Positions 1-7,936 of a stretch of 64,000 nucleotides of DNA are shown in pieces. Numbering within the stretch: position 1 is the stretch's first letter; each line of letters opens with the position of its first letter. Source of the DNA: Candidatus Bathyarchaeota archaeon (GTDB taxonomy: Archaea > Thermoproteota > Bathyarchaeia > TCS64); NCBI GenBank assembly GCA_002726865.1, contig PBSW01000078.1:27538-91537 (forward strand), given 5' to 3'. The translations under genes were made by a program, and so were the position numbers. The notes beneath the pieces were generated by a model, which saw nothing but the letters and a program-made list of their open reading frames with translations, ran no database searches and was not told the DNA's origin.

Positions 1-865
1 TTCTTACCTGCTGGAGCATGTTGTGGAGCTTTGTCTTCTTCCGATAATCCCTGAGCTCGTCGACGTCGATAGTGGCTCCGATGGTCATCTGCCGCCCCTT
101 TGCTGCCTGGGCCAAGGTTCTCCCTAGGTAGTCTACAATCATGCTGAGACCGTACTTTGCCCCGTTGCAGTTTATCCCGTAGAGCATGTTCTCGATGGAT
201 CGCATTCTGTTCACTATGGTGTACCAATCATAGGGATCGAACATGAACTGCTGTGGATAGGGGGGAAATATGGTAGGCTTAAGGAGGACCTCTGCCCCGT
301 TAAACGCGAGCTGTCGGGCAACCTCAGGAAAGAACTGATCGTAGCAGACTTGGCAGGCCAGATTTCCCAGCTCCGTTTCTACCACTGGAAACAGGGGGGC
401 CCTGTAGTCGTCGAGAACGTCGTGGGGGCTTGTGGAGAGCTCAAGGGGGATCCAAGGGTTCACTTTGCGGTACTTGAGGATGATCCGGCCCTTAGGGTTC
501 ATAATGAAAGCTGTGTTGAAAAAGTAGTTGGGGTGTTCCGGGTCCCTCTCGTGGATTGATGCAGAGACATATGTATTATGCTTTTTCGCCTTCTCTGCGA
601 TCTTATCTGTTTCATCCCCAGGCACTAGCACAGCGGTTTTGACCCGTTCCTCCTGGCTTGAGCATTGGGTGTCGAACTCATGCCTCAAGATATTCTCCGG
701 GAGAACAGCGAGCCTGACCGGAAGGATCTGGTCCCAGGTTTCGAGGCTCTCAAAGGTCTCTAGGACATTCTTCAGGTTTTCATTCCCCCGTTTCTTGACG
801 TCGGGAATCTCCTCTGGGTTGATCCTCTTGAACTGGATGATCGCCGCTGTGTATCTGTCAATCAA
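1..865 (-). CDS. Carbon-nitrogen hydrolase (nitrilase superfamily), 3' end cut by the window
   Basis: Hydrolyses a non-peptide C-N bond (amide or nitrile) in the cytoplasm; the substrate cannot be told. Reading the minus strand I see the superfamily's Glu-Lys-Cys triad: Glu57 in LPEN, Lys134 in YRKVNPW and Cys174 in QVCYDQFFPE. The tail still inside the window (DWYTIVNRMRSIENMLYGINCN) resembles aliphatic amidase-type members. The frame is open from an in-frame TAA just upstream and the first possible start is TTG at 865, with a GAAGGT-like ribosome site about ten bases before it. About 288 residues are visible; the C-terminus lies beyond base 1. A possible 42-residue gene lies upstream on the same strand. 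Family assignment is secure; specificity is not. Confidence 0.85.
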   Translation of the reverse strand, partial: MIDRYTAAIIQFKRINPEEIPDVKKRGNENLKNVLETFESLETWDQILPVRLAVLPENILRHEFDTQCSSQEERVKTAVLVPGDETDKIAEKAKKHNTYVSASIHERDPEHPNYFFNTAFIMNPKGRIILKYRKVNPWIPLELSTSPHDVLDDYRAPLFPVVETELGNLACQVCYDQFFPEVARQLAFNGAEVLLKPTIFPPYPQQFMFDPYDWYTIVNRMRSIENMLYGINCNGAKYGLSMIVDYLGRTLAQAAKGRQMTIGATIDVDELRDYRKKTKLHNMLQQVR

Positions 866-1231
866 ACAAATTTACCTTCAAGATCTCCGTGAAGCAGAGG
901 ACCTCGGTGTCTATGGGTCTTATACCTCCATCATTACTTCACGCTTTACTTTGAATCCCATTTTGATTATAAATCTACGTGCTCTGCTATTCTGTTGCAT
1001 CTTTATCTCAAATTCTGGCTTGGCTCCTGATGGGAGGGGCCTGGGCAATCTTCTCTTCTAGGGATAAAATATCACTAACGCATCTATATTCTCAACTGAG
1101 ATCTCCCGCTGGAGCCTAAAGATCTACCTCCTATATCCTGCGCGCGGTGTTCAAACAAATGTCTAAGTGAGGGTATGCTGCTACTTGACTTTCGCGATAA
1201 TACCAACTTGCTTTTCTATCCCTCCGTGAGA
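866..1231. other. Gap between the nitrilase gene and the HdrCB gene
   Basis: Apart from the possible 42-residue frame at 920-1048, I see no gene here. It contains an alternating GCGCGC hexamer at 1140-1145. A plus-strand open frame crossing 528-1061 is the shadow of the nitrilase gene and is not called. Confidence 0.5.
920..1048 (-). CDS. Possible small basic protein of 42 residues
   Basis: An open frame from TTG at 1048 to TAA at 920, read from the minus strand. It is rich in Arg and Lys and ends with GFKVKREVMMEV. An A/T-rich TATA-like stretch (about 1065-1074) lies just upstream, and the nitrilase gene starts 54 bases downstream on the same strand, so the two could be co-transcribed. No family is recognised. 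Its short length and TTG start make it a weak call; it could equally be the leftover 3' end of an older gene. Confidence 0.3.
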   Translation of the reverse strand: MPRPLPSGAKPEFEIKMQQNSRARRFIIKMGFKVKREVMMEV

Positions 1232-2344
1232 TTACAGGACCTTGGCAATAATCTCCGCAATGTCCATGACCTTAACGGAGTGGTCAAGTCCCGACGTCAG
1301 CACCGCATCTTCCAGAGTGGATAGGCAGAAGGGACAAGCCGTTGCAATTATCTCTGCCCCCACCTCGACGGCGCCCCTTATCCTCCTCTCAGCAAGTCTT
1401 TCCCCTGGTATATCTACCAAAATCCTTCCACCCCCTCCCTCGCAGCAGAGCCCCCTCTCCCTAGATCTATCCAGCTCTAGAAAGTTCAACCCCGGCACGG
1501 CCTTCAATACTTTTCGGGGATCTTCATAGATCCCGTTTTGCCTCCCTAGGAAGCACGGGTCGTGGTAAGTAACGGTCTTTTGGAAACTTCTAGAAAACCT
1601 GAGCTTCCCTTTGTCAATAAGGGTTGCGAGGAGCTGAGTGTAGTGCTGCGCCTCAAAGCTGGGGTTGCCGTACCTATTCTTGAACATGTTGAAGCAGTGG
1701 GGGGAGGTGGTGACCATACTTTTGACGCCGCGCTCCTCAAATAGTTCGGTGTTGTCTTCAACGACCATCTCAAAGAGACCCTTCTCCCCCATCCCGTAGA
1801 CGGTGTCCCCGCAGCAGGTCTCCTTATCCCCCAAGGTACCATAGTCAACCCCCGCCGAGGAGAATATACTCACAAGGGCCTTTGCTGTCTTCTGACCCCG
1901 AGGATCGTAGGCTGGGGTGCATCCTACATAGTAAAGGAACTCGGTTTCCTTCTTGAACTCAGGGACGTCAAGACTTTCCTCCCATTCGGAACGCTTTGCC
2001 CTCCCTCTACTCCAGGGGTTCCCATGCTTAAAGACACTCTCCAGTGCGTCCCTCACCGTCGATGAGACCATTCCCCCCTCTACGGCGAGCCCTCGCATCT
2101 CCAATATGACCTTATATGGGCTGAGCTCCTTAGGGCATCGGGCCTCGCAGGCGGAGCAGGTGGTGCAGCTCCAGAGGACATCCTCGGGTGGGATCTCAAC
2201 TCTCCTGTTGAGATTAATCTCCCGCATCAGCTGTCTGATGTTGAGACCCGCCTTAGCAGACACAGGACAGCTCCCTGTGCAGACCCCACATTGTATGCAC
2301 TTGAAAAGCTTGAACTCATGGATGAATTTCTGGGCTTCCGCCAT
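1232..2344 (-). CDS. HdrC-HdrB fusion (HdrD-like) iron-sulfur oxidoreductase
   Basis: A cytoplasmic electron carrier of the heterodisulfide reductase / CCG-domain family. In order: two ferredoxin-type 4Fe-4S motifs (first CIQCGVCTGSCP with Cys16, 19, 22, 26; then CTTCSACEARCP), followed by two cysteine-rich CCG domains (C..CCG..PHC, then DPC..CCEGGGG..CPFC), the pattern that binds the non-cubane clusters in HdrB. With these parts in one chain (370 residues) it is built like HdrD, but no membrane HdrE is nearby. I chose the ATG at 2344 because an AATTAAAT box about 28 bases upstream suggests a leaderless start. A longer in-frame extension to 2527 would run into the hdrA gene. Transcribed away from hdrA-etfB-etfA and probably works with them. 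Confidence 0.85.
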   Translation of the reverse strand: MAEAQKFIHEFKLFKCIQCGVCTGSCPVSAKAGLNIRQLMREINLNRRVEIPPEDVLWSCTTCSACEARCPKELSPYKVILEMRGLAVEGGMVSSTVRDALESVFKHGNPWSRGRAKRSEWEESLDVPEFKKETEFLYYVGCTPAYDPRGQKTAKALVSIFSSAGVDYGTLGDKETCCGDTVYGMGEKGLFEMVVEDNTELFEERGVKSMVTTSPHCFNMFKNRYGNPSFEAQHYTQLLATLIDKGKLRFSRSFQKTVTYHDPCFLGRQNGIYEDPRKVLKAVPGLNFLELDRSRERGLCCEGGGGRILVDIPGERLAERRIRGAVEVGAEIIATACPFCLSTLEDAVLTSGLDHSVKVMDIAEIIAKVL

Positions 2345-2401
2345 CTCCTCTAACTCAAGGATGACTTGATTTAATTCTTGTTGCAGGCTTTCACATGAAT
2401 G

Positions 2402-2409
2402 TTTTATAG
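2402..2409 (+). promoter_or_regulatory. TATA-like box for hdrA
   Basis: TTTTATAG lies about 30 bases before the chosen hdrA ATG (2438), fitting a leaderless or nearly leaderless archaeal transcript. The 93-base gap 2345-2437 also has to hold the promoter of the divergent HdrCB gene (AATTAAAT near 2368-2377), so the two units may be co-regulated. Confidence 0.45.
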
Positions 2410-2437
2410 TGTTAGTTACCGAGACCAAAGGATAACG

Positions 2438-4807
2438 ATGGCCGCGGAATCTAAGGTTGGGGTTTACCTCTGCGAGTGCGGGGGAAACATCAGTGATGTT
2501 GTGGACGTCGAGGAGATCCGGAACCATGTTAGGGAGTGGGACAATATCGCGGCCATAAGGAAGGATAACTACCTCTGCTCCAAGCCGGCCCAGGAAACAA
2601 TTCTAGCAGACATCGAGAGGCATGGGCTTGACAGGGTCGTAGTAGCCGCATGCACTCCCCGGATGCACCTTCATACGTTCCAAGAGGTCCTGAAGAGAGC
2701 AGGTCTCAATCCCTACCTCTTAGAGTTCTCCAATATCCGGGAGCAGTGTAGCTGGGTCCATGGACCCCACTTATCCGAGGTGGCTACCCGTAAGGCAGAG
2801 CGAATCATACGAGGGAGCTATGAGAGGAGCCTCTACCTGGATCCTCTCGAGGAAACTAGTGAAGGAGCCTCTGAGGAGGTCTTAGTAATAGGGGGGGGCA
2901 TCGCCGGGATCACTGCTAGCCTCGAGCTCGAGGCGCAGGGCCGGATGGTCCACCTCGTGGAGAGAGAGCCTAGCATCGGGGGGCATGCCGCGAGACTCAC
3001 CAAGGTCTTTCCTACTATGGATTGTGCTCAGTGTATTATAACCCCCAGGATCGCCGAGGTGGGAAGGAAGGCTAGAATTAACCTCCTCTCCTATTCTGAA
3101 GTGCAGTCCGTCTCAGGTCGCCCTGGGAACTACTCTGTCACCGTCCAAAGGAAGCCCCGTGGAGTAGACCCCGAGCTTTGTACAGCATGTTCTATCTGCG
3201 CCCGGGTATGCCCTGTAAAGGTCCCTGACGAGTATAACGAGGGGCGATCAGAACGACCCGCGGTATACCTTCAATTCCCTCAGGCGGTACCCTCTATATA
3301 CACCATCGACTTTAACCACTGCACCAGATGCGGCTTATGCGCCGATAAATGCCCAAGTGACGCCATCCGTCTTGACGACGAGGGCGCCCTCATGACCTTC
3401 GAGGTGGGGAGCATCGTATTTGCCACGGGCTTCAGGCAATATCCCGCCGCCGACCTTGCCGAGTACGGCTACGGAGTCTATTCTGACGTCATTACGATGC
3501 TTGAGCTGGAGCGCCTCACAAATCTTACTGGACCCACCAGGGGCCGGATGACCCGGTTCAGCAACGGTGAGGATGCCACAAAGATTGCAATGGTGCTCTG
3601 CGCGGGATCCCGTGATAAAAACCGGTACATCCCCTACTGCAGCCGGATTTGCTGTATGTATAGCATTAAGCAGGCTATAATGCTCCGGGAAATGCTGGGA
3701 AAGGAGGTCTGGGTTTATTATACTGATATCCGCGCTGCAGGCAGGGGCTATGAGGAGCTCTATTGGAGGGCACAGAAGGCGGGGGTCATTTTCGTCAGGG
3801 GGAAGGCCAGCGAGGTATGGAGGAACAGCGGCTCAGGGAGGCTAGTGGTTCGAGCAGAGGATACCCTCACCGGAAGAGTCTTGGAGGAGGAGTTTGATAC
3901 GATAGCCCTCGCCGTCGCGATGATCCCTCCAAAAGGTCTAGAAGAGCTCGCCCAAGCGGCCTCTATCCCTTTAGGGGAAGACGGCTTTGTCCAGGAAAAG
4001 CACCCCAAACTCGATCCCATCGAGTCCCTGAAGACCGGGATATATGCGTGCGGATGTTCCTTGGGCCCCAAGGACCTGAGGGATACAGTCACTGACAGCC
4101 TCGGAGTGGCTGCCAAAGTTGTTACCTTCCTGGGGAAAGGGAGGGTCTTTGCGAGCCCCGAGAAGGCCTACGTGGACCCGGGAACCTGCGACGGATGCGG
4201 CGATTGCGTCCCTGTCTGCCCCGTCGCCGCAATAATCCTTGAGGACAGGAAGGCTGAGATCGATCCCTTCATTTGCAACGGCTGCGGGGGGTGCGTCCCT
4301 ATCTGCCCACATGAAGCCATCGACTTCAAGAACTCGACGAGGGCTCAGCTCCGGGCTACCCTTAGGGGAGGCCTGATGGATAAGGAGGAGGGAGAGTTGA
4401 GGCTCATCGCCTTTGTTGAGAAGACCATCGGGTACACTGGTGTAGACTTCCTTGGCCTCGACAGGGCCCAATATCCCGAGAGCGTAACAGTAGTCCAAGT
4501 ACCTACCACCGCATTCCTTAGCATAGGCCATATCTTAGATGCCTTCTCCGCAGGAGCTGACGGGGTTATCCTTATTGAGGGAACTAAGGCCATTGACGAG
4601 GACTTCATGAAGAAGCGAATAGAAGCGTTTGGGGACGAATTAGAGGACATAGGGGTCGACGGGATGCGCCTTTATTACAGCCTCATTCAGCTCCCAGCCT
4701 ACAAAAACATTGCCCGAATTTTTGAGAATCACCATTCTACTATTAAAGATCTGGGTCCTCTAAATCTAGATGAGCTTAAGGCTGTAAGATCTCGCCTTGG
4801 AATTTAG
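2438..4807 (+). CDS. hdrA: HdrA-like FAD iron-sulfur protein with a degenerate MvhD-like tail
   Basis: Flavin subunit of heterodisulfide reductase-type complexes, the site of electron bifurcation in known family members. In order: the HdrA N-terminal domain (GVYLCECGGNISDVVDVEEI and the CTPRMH motif), an FAD-binding VIGGGIAGI near residue 150, two 4Fe-4S motifs mid-protein (CTACSICARVCP, CTRCGLCADKCP), a second flavin segment, and two more ferredoxin motifs (CDGCGDCVPVCP, CNGCGGCVPICP). The last ~130 residues resemble the MvhD/FlpD domain (VDFLGLDR..YP, ADGVILIEG), but the cysteines that bind its cluster are absent. The ATG at 2438 gives the normal HdrA N-terminus and sits well behind a TATA box. 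Precedes etfB and etfA on the same strand; 789 residues. Confidence 0.9.
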   Translation: MAAESKVGVYLCECGGNISDVVDVEEIRNHVREWDNIAAIRKDNYLCSKPAQETILADIERHGLDRVVVAACTPRMHLHTFQEVLKRAGLNPYLLEFSNIREQCSWVHGPHLSEVATRKAERIIRGSYERSLYLDPLEETSEGASEEVLVIGGGIAGITASLELEAQGRMVHLVEREPSIGGHAARLTKVFPTMDCAQCIITPRIAEVGRKARINLLSYSEVQSVSGRPGNYSVTVQRKPRGVDPELCTACSICARVCPVKVPDEYNEGRSERPAVYLQFPQAVPSIYTIDFNHCTRCGLCADKCPSDAIRLDDEGALMTFEVGSIVFATGFRQYPAADLAEYGYGVYSDVITMLELERLTNLTGPTRGRMTRFSNGEDATKIAMVLCAGSRDKNRYIPYCSRICCMYSIKQAIMLREMLGKEVWVYYTDIRAAGRGYEELYWRAQKAGVIFVRGKASEVWRNSGSGRLVVRAEDTLTGRVLEEEFDTIALAVAMIPPKGLEELAQAASIPLGEDGFVQEKHPKLDPIESLKTGIYACGCSLGPKDLRDTVTDSLGVAAKVVTFLGKGRVFASPEKAYVDPGTCDGCGDCVPVCPVAAIILEDRKAEIDPFICNGCGGCVPICPHEAIDFKNSTRAQLRATLRGGLMDKEEGELRLIAFVEKTIGYTGVDFLGLDRAQYPESVTVVQVPTTAFLSIGHILDAFSAGADGVILIEGTKAIDEDFMKKRIEAFGDELEDIGVDGMRLYYSLIQLPAYKNIARIFENHHSTIKDLGPLNLDELKAVRSRLGI

Positions 4808-4859
4808 CTCTTTTATATTGAGAAAGATATACCTCGTTCGGGTGTTTTGATTAGAGATC

Positions 4860-5639
4860 GTGGTCTGCGTCAAACAGGTCCCGGTCACCGCCGAGGTGGA
4901 CCTCTTGGTGGACGAATCCGGAAGGAGGATTGATTCCCGTGGCCTCGTCATGGAGATGAACGAGTGGGATGAGTACGCTATTGAGGAAGCTCTTCTCATC
5001 AAGGAGAGGATCGGGGGCACTGTTACTGCCATCACCATGGGTCCCATGAGCTCAGACTCTATTCTGAGGCGCTGTCTAGCCAAGGGAGCCGATCACGCCA
5101 TCCTCCTTAGAGACGAGGCCTTCGAAGGGTCCGATGCCTACGCCACAGCAAAGACCCTCCATGCGGCGATCAGTGGCCTCGAATACGACCTTGTGTTCAC
5201 CGGGGCCCGATCGGGGGATCACAACTACTCCGCCGTGGGGGGCATCCTTGCAGCACTCCTTGGGGTTGCCCACGCGCAACTGGTAAAGAAGGTCAAAGTC
5301 GTGAATAGGTCGCTTATAGTCCACCGGGAGCTAGAGGAGGGCCTCGAAGAGGCCCTTGAGCTGCCTATGCCTGCTCTCCTCGGGATCCAAACAGGGATTA
5401 ACGAGCCCCGGTACGTCTCCATCATGGGGATCAGGAAAGCAAGGAAGAAAGAGCTCACGGTCATGGACCTCAATAACCTCCGCCTCAATAGGGAAGAGGT
5501 CGGGGAGACGGGTTCCTGGCTGAAAGTCCAGCGAATCTACGCGCCCCTCATAGAGAAAGAGACTGAGATCATCACCGGGAGTCCAGAAGATGTAGTAGGG
5601 AGGCTTGTCGAGGTTTTCAAGTACAGGGGGCTGATCTAG
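4860..5639 (+). CDS. etfB: Electron transfer flavoprotein beta subunit (FixA/EtfB)
   Basis: Small subunit of an electron transfer flavoprotein, which pairs with EtfA and passes electrons to or from an acyl-CoA dehydrogenase-type or iron-sulfur partner. The start matches the family (VCVKQVPVT), followed by the EtfB features NEWDEYAIEEAL, ITMGP and GARSGDHNYSAVGGILA. The GTG at 4860 is the only ordinary start in frame after an upstream TGA; families often have two or three more residues before VCVKQVP. It lies 52 bases behind hdrA. It ends with TAG at 5637-5639, directly abutting the EtfA coding frame in the same phase. 259 residues. Confidence 0.9.
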   Translation: MVCVKQVPVTAEVDLLVDESGRRIDSRGLVMEMNEWDEYAIEEALLIKERIGGTVTAITMGPMSSDSILRRCLAKGADHAILLRDEAFEGSDAYATAKTLHAAISGLEYDLVFTGARSGDHNYSAVGGILAALLGVAHAQLVKKVKVVNRSLIVHRELEEGLEEALELPMPALLGIQTGINEPRYVSIMGIRKARKKELTVMDLNNLRLNREEVGETGSWLKVQRIYAPLIEKETEIITGSPEDVVGRLVEVFKYRGLI

Positions 5640-6620
5640 CTGGTAGGCATTCTCATATTAGCAGAACACAGGAAGGGGTGCCTCAGGGAAATCACCTATG
5701 AGCTTCTCGCTAAAGGCATGATGGTCGCCAAATCACGAGGGCTAGAGCTGTCAGTCATACTTCTTGGATCTGGATGCTCAGAGCTCGCAGGTGAACTCGC
5801 TTATCACGCGGACAAAGTCATCGTCGTGAACCACCCGAACCTTGCTGAGTTTAACGCCGAGGCGTACAGGAAGGTTCTCGTTAGTTTTATCGCCAATAGG
5901 ATACCTCGCCTCACCCTTATCGGCCACACCTCCTGCGGCCTAGATCTCGCCCCAGCCCTTGCGATAGAGTTGGGTATCCCTCTTGCTACAGACTGTATTG
6001 ATCTGAGGCTGGATGGGAGGAGTCTCATCGTCACCCGCCAGGTCTACGGGGGAAAACTGAACATTGAAGGGGTTCTTAAGGAAGCGGATAATTATGTCGC
6101 CACCATTCGCCCTGTGACCTTCAAACCAGGGGAGCCCCGGACTCGGCCGGGGGAGATAATTTCTCTGGAATATCCCAAGGATATCAAGCTTGGGACCCGC
6201 TTCATAGGCTTCGTGGAACCTCCTCCGGGGGAGGTGGACATCACAGATGCAGAGGTCATTGTTTCTGTTGGAAGGGGCATCAAAGAGGAGAAGAACATCT
6301 CTATAGCCAAGAAGCTCGCCGAGGCATTGAAGGGGGAGCTGGGGTGCTCAAGACCAGTAGTGGACAAGGGATGGCTTCCTAAGGAGCGGCAAGTAGGATC
6401 CTCTGGAAAGACAGTGAAACCTAAGCTCTACATCGCCTCAGGGATAAGCGGAAGCTTTCAACACATGATGGGAATGAAGAACTCAGAGCTCATCGTCGCA
6501 GTTAACAGGGACCCAAAGGCACCCATTTTCAGCATAGCCGACTACGGTGTGGTGGACGACCTTTTCATGGTGCTTCCTGCGCTGACAAAGAAAATATCTA
6601 ACCTCAAAGGGTCCGAGTAG
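5640..6620 (+). CDS. etfA: Electron transfer flavoprotein alpha subunit (FixB/EtfA), non-standard start
   Basis: Large ETF subunit holding the FAD. The C-terminal FAD domain is clear (VDKGWLPKERQVGSSGKTVKP, YIASGISGSFQHMMGMKNSE, IFSIADYGVVDDLF). The conserved N-terminus GILILAEHRKG is encoded directly after the etfB stop codon in the same frame, but there is no ATG, GTG or TTG before it. The first ATGs (5715, 5718) would delete about 25 conserved residues. I therefore place the start at CTG 5640, which has a GGGGG stretch nine bases upstream; read-through of the etfB TAG is the other possibility. TAG ends many genes here, so general recoding is unlikely. About 326 residues from the CTG. Confidence 0.85.
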   Translation: MVGILILAEHRKGCLREITYELLAKGMMVAKSRGLELSVILLGSGCSELAGELAYHADKVIVVNHPNLAEFNAEAYRKVLVSFIANRIPRLTLIGHTSCGLDLAPALAIELGIPLATDCIDLRLDGRSLIVTRQVYGGKLNIEGVLKEADNYVATIRPVTFKPGEPRTRPGEIISLEYPKDIKLGTRFIGFVEPPPGEVDITDAEVIVSVGRGIKEEKNISIAKKLAEALKGELGCSRPVVDKGWLPKERQVGSSGKTVKPKLYIASGISGSFQHMMGMKNSELIVAVNRDPKAPIFSIADYGVVDDLFMVLPALTKKISNLKGSE

Positions 6621-6636
6621 CCCAGCTATAAAGCCG

Positions 6637-7056
6637 TTAGGCTGAGGATGGGGATCCTACGTCTCTCTGATCTACCCAGAGGAACTCTCTAATCGCCTGG
6701 TCTGCCTCCTCTGAAAATAGCACAAACTCATCCTCATTTTTGTATCCTGTTGGCCTCTCCTGGACCTTTAGAGTGATTTCCTGGGAGACCCCCTTGACTC
6801 ATGCGTAATACAAAAGCCCATAGTAGATATCCGAGAATAAACTTATTTCTCTCATTAAGTTCTCCCTAGTCTTCATCTCAACGAGAACGTACCCCCTGAG
6901 CCCAATCCTATTGATGACATCCGTTGAGTAGCTGATTTTCCTTGCGTTGTTAAAGTCCTGAACTGCTTCTCTAAGTCACTGTAGTAACTTCTCGCCCTTA
7001 GCAATTGAAGTTAGATGATCTCTTGAAATTAAACTAATTAACTGACATTGGTTTTT
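6637..7056 (-). pseudogene. Decayed or recoded gene with two in-frame TGA codons
   Basis: On the minus strand a single reading frame runs about 140 codons from just after the tatC stop to TAA at 6637-6639, broken only by TGA at 6976-6978 and 6799-6801. It reads like real protein: LREAVQDFNNARKISYSTDV, RIGLRGYVLVEMKTRENL, EISLFSDIYYGLLYYA, then VKGVSQEITLKVQERPTGYK. The VEMKTRE stretch recalls the catalytic strand of PD-(D/E)XK nuclease folds, but this is a weak guess. Both TGAs fall where Trp would be acceptable (LLQ-x-LREAVQ, YYA-x-VKGVSQE), so TGG-to-TGA mutation in a dead gene is the simplest reading. No start codon is found near its 5' end. It converges on etfA. Confidence 0.5.
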
Positions 7057-7920
7057 TCAGCTCGTCTGTGTGCCGATTTTCTTGCTCTCCTTTTTCTGGG
7101 TCAAAAACCTCCTTGACGCCAGGAGCCCTTTTTTGATGGCCTTCCTCTCTGGGTCCGGGCTGATCCTCTGGAGGATCTGTATGGTGAGCTCATAGAGAAT
7201 ATAGAAGGGGACGCTCATCAGGAGCATGGTGAAGGGAGTAGGGTCTGGTGTTAATATTGCTGTAAGGATTAGGAGCCCCGTAAAGATCCCCTTTCTGTTA
7301 TTCTTGAGAGTCTCAACCTCTAAGAGGTCCGCCTTCACTAGCAACCAGATGATCACGGGAAAAGTGTAGAAACTCCCAGATCCTAGGATCCCGAAGGCCA
7401 CCATATCATAGAAATCCTTAACCGCAAAGATTGGGAGAACCCTGCTCTGACTCACAAAATTATACAGCACATTGAACGTCGTGGGGAGGAGGAAGAACCA
7501 TGCATAGGTGGCTCCCACTCCAAAGAGGAGTAAAACGACAAAGACGAACGAGAAAATCCCCCTCTTTTCGAATTCGTAGAGGGCGGGGTTGACGAACTTG
7601 AAAAGTTCCCAGGAGAGGTAGGGCAGAGTGACTAGAAAAGCGATAGTAAAGGCGACAAGGAAATAGATGTAGAATGGGTCGAGCCAGTTAAACGCGATGA
7701 GCTCAACTTCCCTGGGAAGCAGGGAATCCTGAATGATCTCAAGGACCCTGCTGATGAGAGGTTGGTAACCAGAGAAGTTTAGCTTAAGGATGCGCGTTGG
7801 GTCAGCGGGCGCCGACATTATGACGAAGGTCACTATGGCGAGAGCGGTGAGGGCCCTCCGGAGGCGCGTTGCTAGCTCCTCGAGATGACCCCAGATGGAC
7901 TGCTTTTGGTTGATGTTCAT
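7057..7920 (-). CDS. tatC: Twin-arginine translocase subunit TatC
   Basis: Membrane subunit of the Tat system, which recognises twin-arginine signal peptides and exports folded proteins. Typical TatC start (WGHLEELATRLRRALTAL), then six predicted membrane segments; the family signature F..NP.LYEFEKRG appears in the second cytoplasmic loop. 287 residues, a little longer than bacterial TatC because of the first periplasmic loop (about residues 40-85). It lies 16 bases behind tatA on the same strand, so the two form a minimal TatAC operon. The downstream decayed frame starts right after its stop. Confidence 0.92.
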   Translation of the reverse strand: MNINQKQSIWGHLEELATRLRRALTALAIVTFVIMSAPADPTRILKLNFSGYQPLISRVLEIIQDSLLPREVELIAFNWLDPFYIYFLVAFTIAFLVTLPYLSWELFKFVNPALYEFEKRGIFSFVFVVLLLFGVGATYAWFFLLPTTFNVLYNFVSQSRVLPIFAVKDFYDMVAFGILGSGSFYTFPVIIWLLVKADLLEVETLKNNRKGIFTGLLILTAILTPDPTPFTMLLMSVPFYILYELTIQILQRISPDPERKAIKKGLLASRRFLTQKKESKKIGTQTS

Positions 7921-7936
7921 CTACACTCCGGGGAGG

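Noticed and set aside
528..1061. 177-codon open frame on the plus strand
   Set aside because: Overlaps the nitrilase gene, whose catalytic triad is clear on the other strand; the rest is low-quality sequence.
3971..4531. 186-codon open frame on the minus strand
   Set aside because: Opposite the ferredoxin motifs of hdrA; no domain.
5637..5639. TAG as pyrrolysine codon
   Set aside because: TAG ends hdrA, etfA, atpB, atpK and other genes here, and no pylT or pyl genes are visible. Kept only as an alternative for the etfB/etfA junction.
6799..6978. TGA as selenocysteine in the decayed frame after tatC
   Set aside because: The contexts suit Trp rather than Cys/Sec, no redox motif surrounds them and no SECIS-like hairpin was recognised.
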